Source: Cladorhizidae sp. MBARI D1340-BT2
Taxonomy: Eukaryota; Porifera; Demospongiae; Poecilosclerida; Cladorhizidae
Direction: 5' to 3'
NCBI GenBank assembly: GCA_028752905.1
Contig: JAQNBH010000017.1
Span: forward strand, 38,587,929-38,651,928
DNA length: 64,000 bases
In this document: positions 34,709 through 46,300 of the stretch, piece after piece
Layout of the letters: every line of letters starts with the position of its first letter
How positions within the stretch are numbered: the first letter of the stretch is position 1
The notes under the pieces: generated by a model
The model's database searches: none
Seen by the model: only the letters and a program-made list of their open reading frames with translations
Told to the model about the DNA's origin: nothing
Made by a program: the position numbers and the translations under genes

Positions 34709-35246
34709 AACTGCCCCTCCAGCTGTGGCTGCCCCTCCAGCTGTGGCTGCCCCTCCAGCTGTGGCTGCCCCTCCAGCTGTGGCTGCCCCTCCAGCTGTGA
34801 CTGCCCCTCCAGCTGTGACTGCCCCTCCTGCCCCTCCAGCTGTGACTGCCCCTCCAGCTGTGACTGCCCCTCCAGCTGTGGCTGCCCCTCCAGCTGTGAC
34901 TGCCCCTCCAGCTGTGACTGCCCCTCCAGCTGTGACTGCCCCTCCAGTTGTAACTGCCCCTCCAGCTGTGACTGCTGTGACTGCCCCTCCAGCTGTGACT
35001 GCTGTGACTGCCCCTCCAGCTGTGACTGCCCCTCCAGCTGTGACTGCCCCTCCAGCTGTGGCTGCCCCTCCAGCTGTGACTGCCCCTCCAGCTGTGACTG
35101 CCCCTCCAGCTGTGGCTGCCCCTCCAGCTGTGGCTGCCCCTGGCTGCCCCTCCAGCTGTGACTGCCCCTCCAGCTGTGGCTGCCCCTCCAGCTGTGACTG
35201 CCCCTCCAGCTGTGACTGCCCCTCCAGTTGTAACTGCCCCTACAGG
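34709..35246. repeat. 18-bp minisatellite 'tgcccctccagctgtgac', about 29 copies
   Basis: The unit length is a multiple of three and stop-free in several frames, so it gives open frames of 174-208 codons on both strands (for example 'APPAVT' repeats). There is no signal peptide, flanking domain or conserved start, so I do not call a protein. Confidence 0.93.
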
Positions 35247-35259
35247 TAGCTCAGTATCA

Positions 35260-36300
35260 ATTGGTAATAGTAACCACCCTTCCAATTTACTGTAGTGGTG
35301 TTCTCCTTGCTCTCCTCTCCTCACTGGTGGCTAAACCTCTTAGACATTGCACGAGTTCACTATCCTAGACATAACATTGCACGAGGCAGGTTAGTTACAA
35401 GCCTCTTATGGATGACTACCATGGCAACAAGGACCTAGATACCTCAAAGCTGTGTCCAGGAGCTCTGTAGTGGTCACTTCAAAGGACATTCAAAGGACAT
35501 TATTGCCAAGGCCAGGTTTTAAAATATCTTTTGACACTGCATCGTCACAACTCCACACATGTCGTGTTGTCAAAAATTTGTGTGGACTAAAAGTTCAAAT
35601 ATCTTTTTATAAAAGGTGCTTTCTAAGACCTGTTTCCCCCAACCTAATTTTGTTGCCAAAAAGCTTACGATGGGCTTTAAAATTATTTATAATACGAGGG
35701 ATTAGGTGCATCATTATTGGGTGTGTGTGGGGGGGGGGGGGGGGGGGGGATGACAGGGGAAATAGTTGAGGTCATTCATCCGCGAAGCTCTCCATCCAAG
35801 AGCAGTAAACGAATAGTAATAGGGTTCCAACTTGTTTCGTGGGTAGCTCAAGTAGACAAGACACTCAAACTGAAGTGGCAACTAAGTGTGTTAATGAAAA
35901 TCGATCATTAACTAGGACCCTTTGAAGAGGTCAGCCTCTTCAAAGTCACGGAACATTTTAATTGAAAACGGGGGGAGGGGAGGGGAGTGTTTTTTTTGTA
36001 CTTCTTATTTCCCAAGATAAAACTATCAATTTTCTCAAACTATTTAATCCCCTTTAGCAAGATACAGCCACGTTCCATGACTCTGAAGAGGGCGACATCT
36101 TCAAAATAGTCTAGCACATTAGAAAATTGATTATAGGTAGACATCAGTTGGATTGTCTTGAAACACACTAGAGCTATACCTACAAAACAAGTTTGAACCT
36201 ATTCTCCTCTTGGAGACGAGCTTCGCAGAGGAGCAAAATTGGACGTGTTGACATTAAAAAATGCATTTGTTACCGTACACATCAAGTAGACCACTTTATC
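35260..36300. other. Non-coding stretch with homopolymers
   Basis: No gene was recognised. A poly-G run lies at about 35728-35749. 'ctcttcaaagtcacggaac' (35937) is nearly the reverse complement of 'cgttccatgactctgaagag' (36070), a weak fold-back pair. Confidence 0.4.
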
Positions 36301-36304
36301 ATTA

Positions 36305-36605
36305 ACTTCAAGTACGAAGGACGGAGTGAGAAAAATGAAGATAAAAAAATTAAATAATTTTTTTAATGATGATGATCGCAATGAACCACCTCTTCCTGGC
36401 CTTTATTGAAGTCAAGCTGCCTATGCTTACCAGGATTGAGTCCCTTTGCTTTGAGCAAGGTGGTGCACCTGGATGGATTTCTTTGCTGTAAGTTAATGTT
36501 CTAGACGTATAGCCACGTAGCACTGCAGAGCTTTTGATTGCTTACTTCAATGGAGCTCATCCTCACACTAAGCAGTAGCTTTTGTGTTGGCATTCTAATA
36601 ATGTG
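36305..36605 (+). repeat. Dispersed ~300-bp repeat family, copy A
   Basis: It shares with copy B an ordered set of blocks: 'gatcgcaa', 'ctcttcctggc', 'gcttaccagga', 'ctggatggatttc', 'gctgtaagtta' and 'gattgcttacttcaatggag', ending near 'cattctaata'. Other copies lie at 54450-54800 (+), 58040-58378 (-) and 60565-60870 (-). Confidence 0.75.
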
Positions 36606-36644
36606 AACAGTTTGAAAAGTTTATTCTTGGGATCTTGGGAGACG

Positions 36645-36718
36645 GAGGTGGGGGGGGGGGGGGGGTGGAAAGTTATCCACAAATATTAATCCCCCCCCCC
36701 CCCCCCCCCCCCCCCCAA
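36645..36718. repeat. Poly-G run and poly-C run 27 bp apart
   Basis: G-rich 36650-36665 and C-only 36692-36716 face each other and could pair as a G-C hairpin on one strand; either could also form quadruplex or i-motif structures. Run lengths in assembled sequence are unreliable. Confidence 0.85.
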
Positions 36719-37108
36719 AATATATATATGCAGTATCCACAAACAAAGTGTAAATTTATAGGAAGAGTCTTAAAAAAAATAATCACGTGATTAACAGGTA
36801 CAGGAAACTTTGCGTATTTCATCAGGTCCATACAACACGAGGAAATTGCTGAAGCTTGAGCTCAGCCCATCACATCTGATGTGTCATAATAAGAACTTTG
36901 TCCATAATCACCGCCACTTAACTTACAGTTAACATCAAGAGCAGTGGCAGTCTAACACTTCCTGTGACGTGTCGGACGTATCCCTGGATACAGACTCCTG
37001 GGAAATAAAGACATGTTCAATTTTAAGGTTTGGTTCTTCTTGTCGAGAGAAATCGTAACAAAACATTGTCACGACAACATCATGAACAGTGACTGCTCTA
37101 ACATTGCC

Positions 37109-37330
37109 CTAGCTACTATCGTGACCCTCACCCCAGCCATGCCCTGGCGGCCCCAATTGAAGACACATTCCAGTACTGGCATGCGGAACATACTTGATAT
37201 GATACACTCTACCAAGACCATACCCTGGCACCTCCGTGCCCTGCACGACACCAGTTCTAAACAGACCAACCGGTACAAAGTATGAAACTGACCTGATGAC
37301 CCTTCGCTCCGCCGAGAATGAGTACCGAAA
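37109..37330 (-). CDS. Tectonin gene, probable last exon (73 codons and stop)
   Basis: An excellent acceptor (ttcctttttttttctttcccc then aattag, ending at 37331) opens a frame in the same phase as exon 1. It reads 'FRYSFSAERRVIRSVSYFVP' through 'GPPGHGWGEGHDSS' to a TAG at 37109-37111. The intron would be 207 bp (37331-37537). No tectonin motif is obvious here, so it may be a tail. Read-through of the donor would instead add 34 residues. Confidence 0.5.
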   Translation of the reverse strand, partial: FRYSFSAERRVIRSVSYFVPVGLFRTGVVQGTEVPGYGLGRVYHIKYVPHASTGMCLQLGPPGHGWGEGHDSS

Positions 37331-37537
37331 CTAATTGGGGAAAGAAAAAAAAAGGAATTACAAAATTAATAATAATAAAGAATAAATTACCCCCAACTCT
37401 TGAAGTCACCTTGTTCATTATACTCTCGTCAATTAGAGGTACGTGATGCCGCACATCGTACTAAACGTAGGAATAAAGTGGTCATCATGTAACATATTAT
37501 GCTTTAGGTTGAGCACAGTTTGTCCGAGTGCACTTAC

Positions 37538-38731
37538 CCGTTGAGTTAAAAATGACTGATTGAAATGAAACTGAACTCCGTTGAGCAGGTGACTCCTAGA
37601 GTCCAATCGCGCTCTCTTTTCCCGCGCTCCCACAGCATGACTATCAATTTCGTTAATCCGTTTCCTTGCCGAGAAAATATTTTTAATACAAAATGAGCAG
37701 CTGCCATCCTCGCAGCATAACTTGGGGTTCATCCTGATCGTGACTGCGATTGCTAGCGACCGGCAAGGGTGCTTGCTTGGGTACACAACTTCACACCTTC
37801 CATTGTCCTTGGAGTTCAAAGAATATGACAAAACTTTGCATAGTCCTCTATTCCTTATCGCAACGTACAACCTGTCGACGGATGACTTGCACGCTTGGAA
37901 ATGGAGGACTTCTCCGTCCTTGTCCAGCGGCAGATCTGACCTGACCCAGTTCCATTTGGTGCTGTGCTTCAACTCGCTGACCACAAGCTGCCACACCTCC
38001 CTGTGACCTTCCATGAGGCACCAGACCGACCCCATGCCGATGCTAACTTTGCTGACAAATGAGCCATCACCACCTCCTCCGGAGGAAGTGTCACCATCGC
38101 CACGAGACCGCCATATGCTGGAGAGCCAGCCAACCAGCTGCCCAGCCCTGGAGGCAGACTGAGGCCTGGGTGGGGGTTGGGCCACCACGTTCCAACACGG
38201 TTCCTCCTCGAGAAGTTTGTAACAGGCCACCCCACCAGATCGTGTAAGACCATAAAGTCTGTCGTGAACGTCAATAGCGTAGTGATGAAGTGAGGCATCG
38301 GAACTTGCATTGGCCATTGTTGGTTCCACAAATGACCCCACTGCCATCCACTCTAGCAGTCCAACCAATAGTGAACGTAAGGTCAGTTTGGTGTAATACA
38401 AAACACCAAGTGAAGATTTTCGGACGATGCACTTCTTGCCCACCAAGACAAGCACAACATCACAGAAATGTTGGTCCCATTCTGTCCCCATTGGCTCAAT
38501 GCTGGTCACACCTTTCCTTATGTAGAGAGCAGAGTCTTTGATTGCACAGACAACTCCGCAGAATCCAGCTGCAATACTGTCAAAGCTATTGTCTACATAA
38601 GTCCACTGCTGGGTGTGTGCTTGGGGGTGGGTGGAGGTAGGAAGGGAAGGGGCGATGTTGGGAGAGAAATAGACATCACCATGTTCATCACACACCCAGC
38701 AGTGAGACGTCCCCTCACTAGAAGACATCAT
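37538..38731 (-). CDS. Tectonin beta-propeller repeat protein, exon 1 (398 codons)
   Basis: The predicted protein has tectonin repeats: 'HCWVCDEHGDVYFS' near residue 10, 'AAGFCGVVCAIKDSALYIRK' with 'GVTSIEPMGTEW' at about 54-85, 'HHYAIDVHDRLYGLTRSGGV' at about 150, 'VSIGMGSVWCLMEGHREVWQ' at about 230, and 'VDRLYVAIRNRGLC' at about 285. This is the 'g-VW-ai-d-ly-R-gvt-P-Gt-W' pattern of TECPR proteins. A basic stretch 'KRINEIDSHAVGAREKRAR' follows. TECPR1 and TECPR2 act in autophagosome maturation and secretion; whether this is an orthologue is open. The start at 38731 gives M-M with ATGATG. The donor CGG|GTAAGTGC at 37537 ends the exon in phase 0. The codon use is even, with no repeats, unlike its surroundings. 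Confidence 0.72.
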
Positions 38732-38938
38732 AGGTCCAACACTCTACTGTGGAACGCCGACATTCCAGATATCACGAAGCTGACCTGTCGCAAAGCAGCC
38801 TCCATGTTTATAATGTGAGCGTGTAGAAGTATGCGAAAAAATATCCCCACTGACCCAACCCCTCACCTTTGGTATGGATCGTCAACCCGCCCAACCCCCA
38901 CGCCCAACCCCCTACCCTCCTTTCCTTCTCTCCGCTAG
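38732..38938. promoter_or_regulatory. Shared divergent promoter region between the tectonin gene and TMEM39
   Basis: About 0.2 kb separates the tectonin start codon (38731, minus) from the first recognised TMEM39 exon (38939, plus). No TATA box is clear. The right part is C-rich (ccaacccccacgcccaaccc) and ends as a polypyrimidine tract at a splice acceptor (tctccgctag at 38938), so an untranslated first exon of TMEM39 may also lie here. Confidence 0.45.
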
Positions 38939-39111
38939 GTTCACCTACTACAGTAACCAGGGAAGTTTTGACAGGCTTAGAGACTGCAAAAATCACCATG
39001 AGGGCTGACTCAGCCAGCCATTTGGTGAGGCACCCTATCAGCTTCGAGTTCTTTCTTCTCGTATACCTAATATGCGTCTTACTACTGCAGAAAATCAATA
39101 TTTACAAAAAT
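38939..39111 (+). CDS. TMEM39: TMEM39 protein, first recognised exon (membrane segment 1)
   Basis: The exon lies between the acceptor tccgctag| (38938) and the donor aaaaat|gtaagtg (39112). It encodes 'HLVRHPISFEFFLLVYLI' and 'LLLQKINIYKN', which matches the first transmembrane segment of TMEM39A/B (human pattern: FEF..F.YL....QYINIYK). An ATG at 38998 in 'tcaccATGa' context could start the protein. If translation starts upstream, another exon is needed, and I could not find one. TMEM39 proteins sit in the endoplasmic reticulum membrane and affect COPII traffic, secretion and autophagy (known for animal homologues). The donor is in phase 0. Confidence 0.75.
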
Positions 39112-39259
39112 GTAAGTGTTGTTTGGGTGGTGGTCTTTAATTAGAGACTTCTGTACAGTGAAAACACCGCTAATATAGGTAGTTGCTCTATAATGAGATA
39201 GCTGAAATGTAGGAGGGACAGTATCCATTCATGTGTGTTCCATCTCCCTACTCCCACAG

Positions 39260-39588
39260 AACTACCATCGGATGGATTTGAACCTTGTCATTTTCGTCAT
39301 TATAGTGCTCAGTCGACGACTTGCTTGGTGTTCTCTGCAGTACATCCAGGTGCAATCTAAATCTAAGACCAAGGCAGCTGTCAAGCTGCCGATGAGGCAA
39401 AGCGTGTTTGCAGAATATGCTAAAGGGAACTGGTCTTGGTTTGCTCTGTGTAATATGTTGGCCTGTAACTGGAGTCTAAACTTGAAGAGGCTATTCATTG
39501 TGCTGAGTACCATTCCTGCAGTGCTGTGGTCGGTGCTTCAGCTGGTGCACAACACACCTGTTTTCAATTTGCTGTTTCTGTTTTATCC
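39260..39588 (+). CDS. TMEM39: TMEM39 protein, second recognised exon (membrane segments 2 and 3)
   Basis: The acceptor ctcccacag| ends at 39259 and the frame continues in phase 0 from the previous exon over a 148-bp intron. It encodes 'NYHRMDLNLVIFVIIVLSRR' and 'LAWCSLQY', a variable loop, 'WNLNLKRLF'-like sequence (read as NWSLNLKRLFIVLSTIP), and 'HNTPVFNLLFLFYP'. This parallels 'NFHLIDY..A.F....ARRLVW' and 'HSVLNLLFLGYP' of human TMEM39A. The tryptophan-rich linker seen in vertebrates between segments 1 and 2 is missing. It ends at TATCC|gtaagt (phase 2). Confidence 0.85.
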
Positions 39589-39599
39589 GTAAGTTTGTG

Positions 39600-40165
39600 A
39601 GCTGGTCTTGTAGAGTGCATGTTTATCTGTTAATGCATTTGTATGTTCCATATCTGGGACAATGCTCTACATCAACTTCGAAGGCCGCTTGCTGGTGTAA
39701 ATCTATAAACGGTCGGTGTGAGAGCAGACCAGTGGTTGTAAGGTTGCATGCTAGAGATTGATTCCGCGGGATGGTTACAGAGTGGAGTGTGAGGGAGGGA
39801 GTGGTGATATCAGAGAGGAATGGAGAGGAACTAGTGGAACTGCAATGCCGATGAGATAAGAATGGACGGTCGTTTGGAGTTTGCGTTCCGAGTGACTAAG
39901 TATGTGGTTGATCTTAACGTTATAGTTATAGCCACAACTTTTTTCAAGTCTACTAGTTCATATCATTAGAATGCAGTAGCCGGTAGTTCGGTGCAAGGTT
40001 TGCCTCGAAAGCTATGCTTCACTGTGTTTACAACAAGCTGGGCGCAAGTAATGAAGTCCATCAGGAGCGTATCCTTTCTGAAGACGGAGGGATTCAGTGT
40101 TTCCTGTTGTGTGTAGATTCTATGCAGCCTTCCTCAGCAAAACACCTTTAAAACAGTACGTGTCA
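39600..40165. other. Non-coding intron stretch
   Basis: There is no coding or repeat signature. 'cgaagtccatcagg... tttctgaag' fragments near 40050-40130 resemble scattered repeat pieces, but no partner was found. Confidence 0.35.
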
Positions 40166-41360
40166 GGGTTTCATTTAGAAAATTGTCTAAGGGGGGGCAA
40201 CAGGAGGAATCTGGATATTAACCCTCTCACCGGTAACTTTACAGAGGTTTTTTTCTCAAAATGAATGATTTTCTTAATATATATTATATTTAAAGATGCA
40301 TGATGTAAAGTACCTAGCAACCATATATCAGGTGATAGCTAATGAGTGGATGAATATTGTAACAAAATTTGGTGATCTAGCAATAAACCACAACATCGTG
40401 AATCTCATTATAAAAATCGGGAACTGTTTCTAGCTTTCATTATTATGTCCACTAAGAATGTTTGTCCACTAAGAATGTTCAACAGTTTACTATTGCTCAT
40501 TGAGTGACAGGTTAGTAGCTGACAATCGAAGAATATATTTTTGGCAAACATATAATTATGAATATCATTATATGAAGCTGGCAACAACCACATAACTGTG
40601 AATATCATAGCATGGAGCTGATTAGGAAGGTGTACTTGCATCACTGACTCATTAGAGTCAGAAGGAGAGATGTTTGAAGGACCTAAATATATCAGAATAA
40701 ATCTTATTATACCTTTACATTACTAGATTATGTTACATGCACACCAGCAAGAGAGGTAGCAGAAGGTGGACAAGGGCTAGGGCTACCAATGACAGATCTT
40801 GTCAGAGCTGCTAGCTCATTCACGTCAACCTCATGGCTTCCCAAGTAAGCAGGGGTATTTTCTTTATCTTATCAAGAGTTATCACTCTTGGAGAGGCCAA
40901 AATCATCATAAAAAAAGCTGACCGATAACTTCATCTGAACCGACATCTATATTCCAAAACCGGAAGTGAAGTTTGACGTCACGTTTTTCATGGTTACCTA
41001 CGTCATGCATACGTTATATTTTAAATAATCATAGAGCAAAGCTTTAGCTATGCGAAAATATGTTTATTTAATTTTTTGGTTGAATGCTTAATTTTTTATT
41101 ATTTATTTAGTAGCGGTAATACCATTTCGCGCCTACAGGCGCTTATGCCGGTGAGAGGGTTAAGGGGGGGGGGGGGGGGGGGGGCATTAAGGGGGGGCAT
41201 GATGGTTAAAGATGTGACAAAGTTTCTAATGAATTTTAATAATACAATTTCCAAGGGGGGGGGGCAAAAAGGTTCCAAGGGGGGGGGGGGGGGGGGCAGC
41301 CTCCCACCCCTAAAGTGTGGAAGAGGAAGTCCATGATTGCATGATTGGGGGGGGGGGGAG
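40166..41360. repeat. G-rich repeat that received the MITE
   Basis: 'cagggtttcatttagaaaat' at 40168 and G-rich blocks at 40190, 41164-41183, 41200, 41257-41266 and 41279-41297 look like the G-rich ends of the hAT family (compare caggg... and ggggggcgaac). Only one hAT-like end is visible, so this is a tentative hAT-derived fragment carrying the nested piggyBac MITE. Confidence 0.4.
40222..41159. mobile_element. Non-autonomous piggyBac-type element (MITE), 938 bp
   Basis: The left end CCCTCTCACCGG (40222-40233) and right end CCGGTGAGAGGG (41148-41159) are perfect inverses. Both are flanked by TTAA (40218-40221 and 41160-41163). There is no transposase, only AT-rich sequence with a few direct repeats ('tgtccactaagaatgtt' twice at about 40447). 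A 'gcgcctacaggcgc' palindrome lies next to the right end. The ends differ from those of the element at 32.4-33.5 kb, so it is a separate family. Confidence 0.85.
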
Positions 41361-41379
41361 GGCAGTTGCAATTATTATA

Positions 41380-42065
41380 GTTTAAAAATATATTTAGATT
41401 TGCTCGCACTCCCAGACCTGAAATAATTGGTTGTTTCATAAGGATTATGCCGGCTGCTTGGTATCCTGGTTGTGTGCGTACATGTACGCTTCTTTTATTA
41501 TAAGTATTTTTGTAAGAGCTGGCAGATTGTACTCACTAAGGTATCCTACTAGTTAAGTGTGTGAGTCAACCAGAAATAAAATGACCACAGAAATGTCGGG
41601 GTGTATAAGTTCTGAGAGAAACTCGAGTGTAACACTTGGCCAGTCCTCGTGTTGAAGACATTGTCGCACAGCATTAGGTCTAATAATCCATACTGCCTGT
41701 GTGCGTGGGCGCTGGAACTGCAGAGCTTTTTGTATTTCTCAAATTGTTATTGCAAATTGTGTGAGTGTATGGTGTGTGACAGTTGAGGAGTGATGGCTGA
41801 GGAGTGGTGGCTGAGGCTCTGAGGTACTCTTATAGAGCCTCATCGTTGGTTTTTTAATGGTCTTGAGCTGGTGGTGGACTTTAGCTTAGCCATTGGGGAA
41901 GCTGGTTAACCTCTCTGGCTCATAGATGCCAGTATGTTTGAGCAGTTCTTCATTGCTAGCAAAAGTGAGAGAGCTCACTTAATGAGAGTTCTCTGCTGTG
42001 CTAGGTGCATCACATAAGTGCTTCCTTGCAGACTTTCCTAACCAATCAAAATCAAGTTGTGCTTG
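41380..42065. other. Non-coding intron stretch
   Basis: No gene, transposon end or array was recognised. Confidence 0.35.
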
Positions 42066-42069
42066 TCTG

Positions 42070-42470
42070 CCATGCAAGAAGGCTGGTTGCCTGTGAAGGC
42101 TGGGTTGCCTGTGAAGGCTGGTTGCCTGTGAAGGCTGGATGCCTGTGAAGGCTGGGTTGCCTGTGAAGGCTGGTTGTCTGTGAAGGCTGGTAGCCTGTGA
42201 AGGCTGGTAGCCTGTGAAGGCTGGTTGCCTGTGAAGGCTGGATGCCTGTGAAGCTGGATGCCTGTGAAGGCTGGATGCCTGTGAAGGCTGGGTTGCCTGT
42301 GAAGGCTGGGTTGCCTGTGAAGGCTGGGTTGCCTGTGAAGGCTGGGTTGCCTGTGAAGGCTCGGTTGCCTGTGAAGGCTGGGTTGCCTGTGAAGGCTGGT
42401 TGCCTGTGAAGGCTGGTTGCGTGAAGGCTGGTTGCCTGTGAAGGCTGGGTTGCCTGTCTGCCATGCAAGA
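42070..42470. repeat. Minisatellite, 'gcctgtgaaggctgggtt' (18-19 bp), about 21 copies
   Basis: Length variants with gg/ggg and gat/gtt/gta at the end change frame from unit to unit. The sequence 'ctgccatgcaagaaggctgg' flanks the array on both sides (42068 and 42458). Confidence 0.93.
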
Positions 42471-42831
42471 AGGCTGGGTTCAGATGCCTTCCAGACACTG
42501 TCATGCCAGTATTGAGGGGGAAGCTTTGCTTTGAATAATAGTATAAACACATATTATATAATTGTTGTATTTTACCAAATCCACCACCACTTCCCAATTC
42601 CCCCCTGATTGATGGTAATGAGATGAGATTAAGGAGGTGTCAGTGTCACGGTGCAGCATTCTAGCGAGTATATCAGAATGCCAAAGGAATAGCTAGCGGC
42701 CATGTCTGTGGCCATGGCCAACTCCTTCCTGAGGACAACAAACTAACCACGAGGGTGCAGCATGGGACTTACAAACTTGCACTCAGAAAAAGTCTTCATG
42801 CTATGCACACATCCCATGGTGTCAAATTCAT

Positions 42832-43358
42832 TGTCAATTTATCCAAGCCATTGGTATATAGTAGTAGAGGAGAGGGCCCAGTGATTGCATATCCAAGCCA
42901 TTGGTAGTAGTAAAGGAGAGGACCCAGTGATTACATATCCAAGCCATTGGTAGTAGTAAAGGAGAGGACCCAGTGATTACATATCCAAGCCATTGGTAGT
43001 AGTAAAGGAGAGGACCCAGTGATTACATATCCAAGCCATTGGTAGTAGTAAAGGAGAGGACCCAGTGATTACATATCCAAGCCATTGGTAGTAGTAAAGG
43101 AGAGGACCCAGTGATTGCATATTAAAGGAGAGGACCCAGTGATTACATATCCAAGCCATTGGTAGTAGTAAAGGAGAGGACCCAGTGATTACATATCCAA
43201 TCCATTGGTAGTAGTAAAGGAGAGGACCCAGTGATTGCATATCCAAGCCATTGGTAGTAGTAAAGGAGAGGACCCAGTGATTACATATCCAAGCCATTGG
43301 TAGTAGTAAAGGAGAGGACCCAGTGATTGCATATCCAAGCCATTGGTAGTAGTAAAGG
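42832..43358. repeat. 46-bp minisatellite, left part (about 11 copies)
   Basis: The unit is catatccaagccattggtag then tagtaaaggagaggacccag then tgatta. A shortened unit lies near 43118. The array is split by hAT copy 2 and continues at 46799. Confidence 0.96.
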
Positions 43359-46300
43359 CAGGGTTGTATACAGAAATTTTGCCAAGGGGGGGCGAACTTG
43401 AGATATGGAAAAATAAGGGGGGGCGGAGAGCCTGGATGGTGCGGAAAGGGGACGTGCACCCTGGGCTTCCGCGTGGAGTACGAAAGTGTTTTACCCACAG
43501 GTATTTTTGCAGTACTAACTGTATATATAGCTGCTACTTATGATGGCATGCACTTTTTCTAAAATCTTTAGTACAACTTTCCATCTTAAATATTTGCTGA
43601 AGTTGCATGCTACGGCAATCAGCATATATAGATTAGATATAGTCACTTGTCACTCGTATAATGGAGGTGGGCTTTTGTGAAATCGAATTATGTTGCATTC
43701 CATGCATTTTCTTACAAAATCATGGACAACAGGTTTCATACACAATTTTTCTCTAGTTCTCTAGGGGGGGGGGGGGGGGGGGGGGTGGAAATGGTTGGTC
43801 ACTTGGTGCCCTAATTTTTGTTAATATTTTCTTAACATGTTCATAAGCTGTAAAAGGGGGGTCTGGGGGGAAGATCCCCCCATAATTTTTTTTGCTTTTA
43901 CAATGTCTGAGGATAGCTATTTTGACTGACTACCAATGGCATTATGCTATACCGAACTATGGCTAGACTGTATATATTTCTCATGATATTGTAGCTGCTT
44001 GGAAAAAGGAGAGCATGTGTCATGACACGATGACATCACACACCACCACGTGCTCTCCTTTGTAGGTTTGTCACTTCTTTTGTTTCTCCTTCTTTCCCAC
44101 TCCCTCTCTCTCAGTATTTTTAACTCAGTCCATTATGTCATGGTCTTCAAGTCTAATCTTAGACATGATGTCATCACACGCCACCACGTGTTCTCCTTTG
44201 TAGGTTTGTCACTTCTTCAGTTCCCTCCTTCTTTCCCACTCTCTCTCTCAGTATTTTTAACTCAGTCCATTATGTCATGGTCTTAAAGTCATCACACACC
44301 ACCACGTGTTCTCCTTTGTAGGTTTGTCACTTCTTCAGTTCCCTCCTTCTTTCCCACTCTCTCTCAGTATTTTTAACTCAGTCCATTATGTCATGGTCTT
44401 AAAGTCTCTATAAAAGAAACCTTACTAGCTGATTTCTCTTCATATTAATATGGATATTCGCTCATACTTTGCAAGTACTTCTCAAGCCTCTTCTCATGCT
44501 AATAGCAGCGATAGCGAAGATAGCAGAACAGATAGCTCTGAGCATGTCGAGGCATCTAGTCCTAGCCTTAGTCCTCCACCTTCAAAGAAAAGCAAGCAAA
44601 ACAAACACCGCTCTTCTGTATCCACGAAGAGAAAATACTCTTAAGAGCTGGGAGAAAGATTTCAGTTGGCTCTATTATGACGAGGATAGCGATGGTGCCT
44701 TTTGCAAGGTTTGCAAGCAATCTGGTCTGCAGCGTACTGGAGGAGTGTGGGTCACACAACCTTGCAGAAATTGGAAGAAAGCTGTTGAAAAAATGAAAGC
44801 TCATGCGAGAAGTGACTTCCATATCCATGCAACTCAAGCTCTTTTTGCAGCTAAAGGAGCAGCCAAAGGTGGAACAGTTGTACAGCAACTCCAGAATGTT
44901 TTAGCTCGCAAAAGAGCTCAGAACAGAGCTGCAGTGAAGTGCCTGATCCTACTCACTCATTTTCTTACGAAAGAACAAGTTGCACATTCGACAAAATTTG
45001 AGAAGCTGGTTGACGTGGTGGTTCGATGTGGCAGCCAACATTTGAAGCAATTCTTAGAAACTGCACCAAGAAATGCTGTGTACACATCAAGATTGGCTGT
45101 GGTTGAATTAATCGAATCATTGGGGACATGGGTGGAGGAGTCGATTCTGAAGCGACTTCAAAAGGCACCTATGTACAGCCTCATGGCAGATGAGTGCACA
45201 GATGTCACCAACGTAGAAGAATTGTCTGTGTTTTGCCGCTGGGAGGAAGATGGTGTACCAGTAGAGTGCTTTCTGGAGCTTATTCCATTGAAGAAGGCTG
45301 ATGCAGAGACCATCTATTCTAATCTCATCGATTGTTTAAAGAAGAAAGGTCTACAAGTCGGAAGAATAGTTGGATTGGGATTTGATGGAGCTGCAACTTT
45401 TTCTGGACGAAAGACCGGGGTTCAGGCACGTATCAAGAAACATACTCCTCACGCTCTGTTTATACACTGCCACTGTCACTTACTGCAGTTGGCTTGTGTG
45501 CAAGCTGCCAATAAAACTCCTGGAATTGCTCATGTTTACAGAACATTGACTACTCTTTGGAAGCATTTTCGCAATTCCCCCAAGCGAGCAGAGTGTCTGA
45601 AGGAGGTACAGCACGTTCTTGAACTTCCAGAAATGAAAGTGATCAAGCCATCTGACACACGCTGGCTGGCACATGAAAGGTGTGTCAAAGCCGTCAAAGC
45701 AAGTTATTCTGCAATTGTAATCACCATTGGGAACATCTACGAGACGTCCCACGAGCCAGAAGCTCTTGGAATCCATGGTGCCCTCTGCAAATTGTCTACG
45801 ATTGCAGCTATATATTTGCTTGATTTCACTCTACCACAAGTAGCCAAGCTCAGCAAAGCACTTCAGGCAGAGCAGCTTGACCTCTCGTTGATATCATTCC
45901 TTGTTGATGCTACTGTTAAATCCTTGGATGATGCAGTTTTGCCTGGAGCGAACTGGGTGTTGGAGCTTCTTGAAAACGTTGAAGACTTGAAGTCATCTAC
46001 AAAGGTGTCTATTGACGCTGATAAAATACTTTCGTTCCAGAATGTTGTTGGTAAGCCTTTTGTTGCTGATTTAAAGGCCAACATAACAAGCCGATTTTCT
46101 TCATCCAACGCTGTTGTATCAGCATTGTCTATATTCGATCCACGGAAAGTTCCAAAACCAGATTCAGTATCTTTTCCCACTTATGGAGACACGTCTGTTG
46201 AGAAACTGATTGCTCACTACGGAGAAGATAGAGATGCAGAAACATTGGATGGAGAAGAAACAGTGAAGACAGCCATGATTTCCACTGAAATACTTACAGA

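Noticed and set aside
22858..35250. CRISPR arrays (regular direct repeats)
   Set aside because: The units are contiguous tandem repeats without unique spacers, and the sequence is eukaryotic.
34535..35324. Proline/alanine- or cysteine-rich proteins of 174-208 aa over the 18-bp array
   Set aside because: Open on both strands only because the unit is a multiple of three; no signal peptide, domain or splice support.
38059..38818. Plus-strand frames of 62-116 codons as a 5' exon of TMEM39
   Set aside because: They are antisense to the tectonin exon, and no donor there gives the phase needed for the exon at 38939.
42038..42597. Gln/Pro/His-rich frames on the minus strand over the 18-19-bp array
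   Set aside because: Three overlapping frames give permutations of the same repeat; length variants change frame freely.
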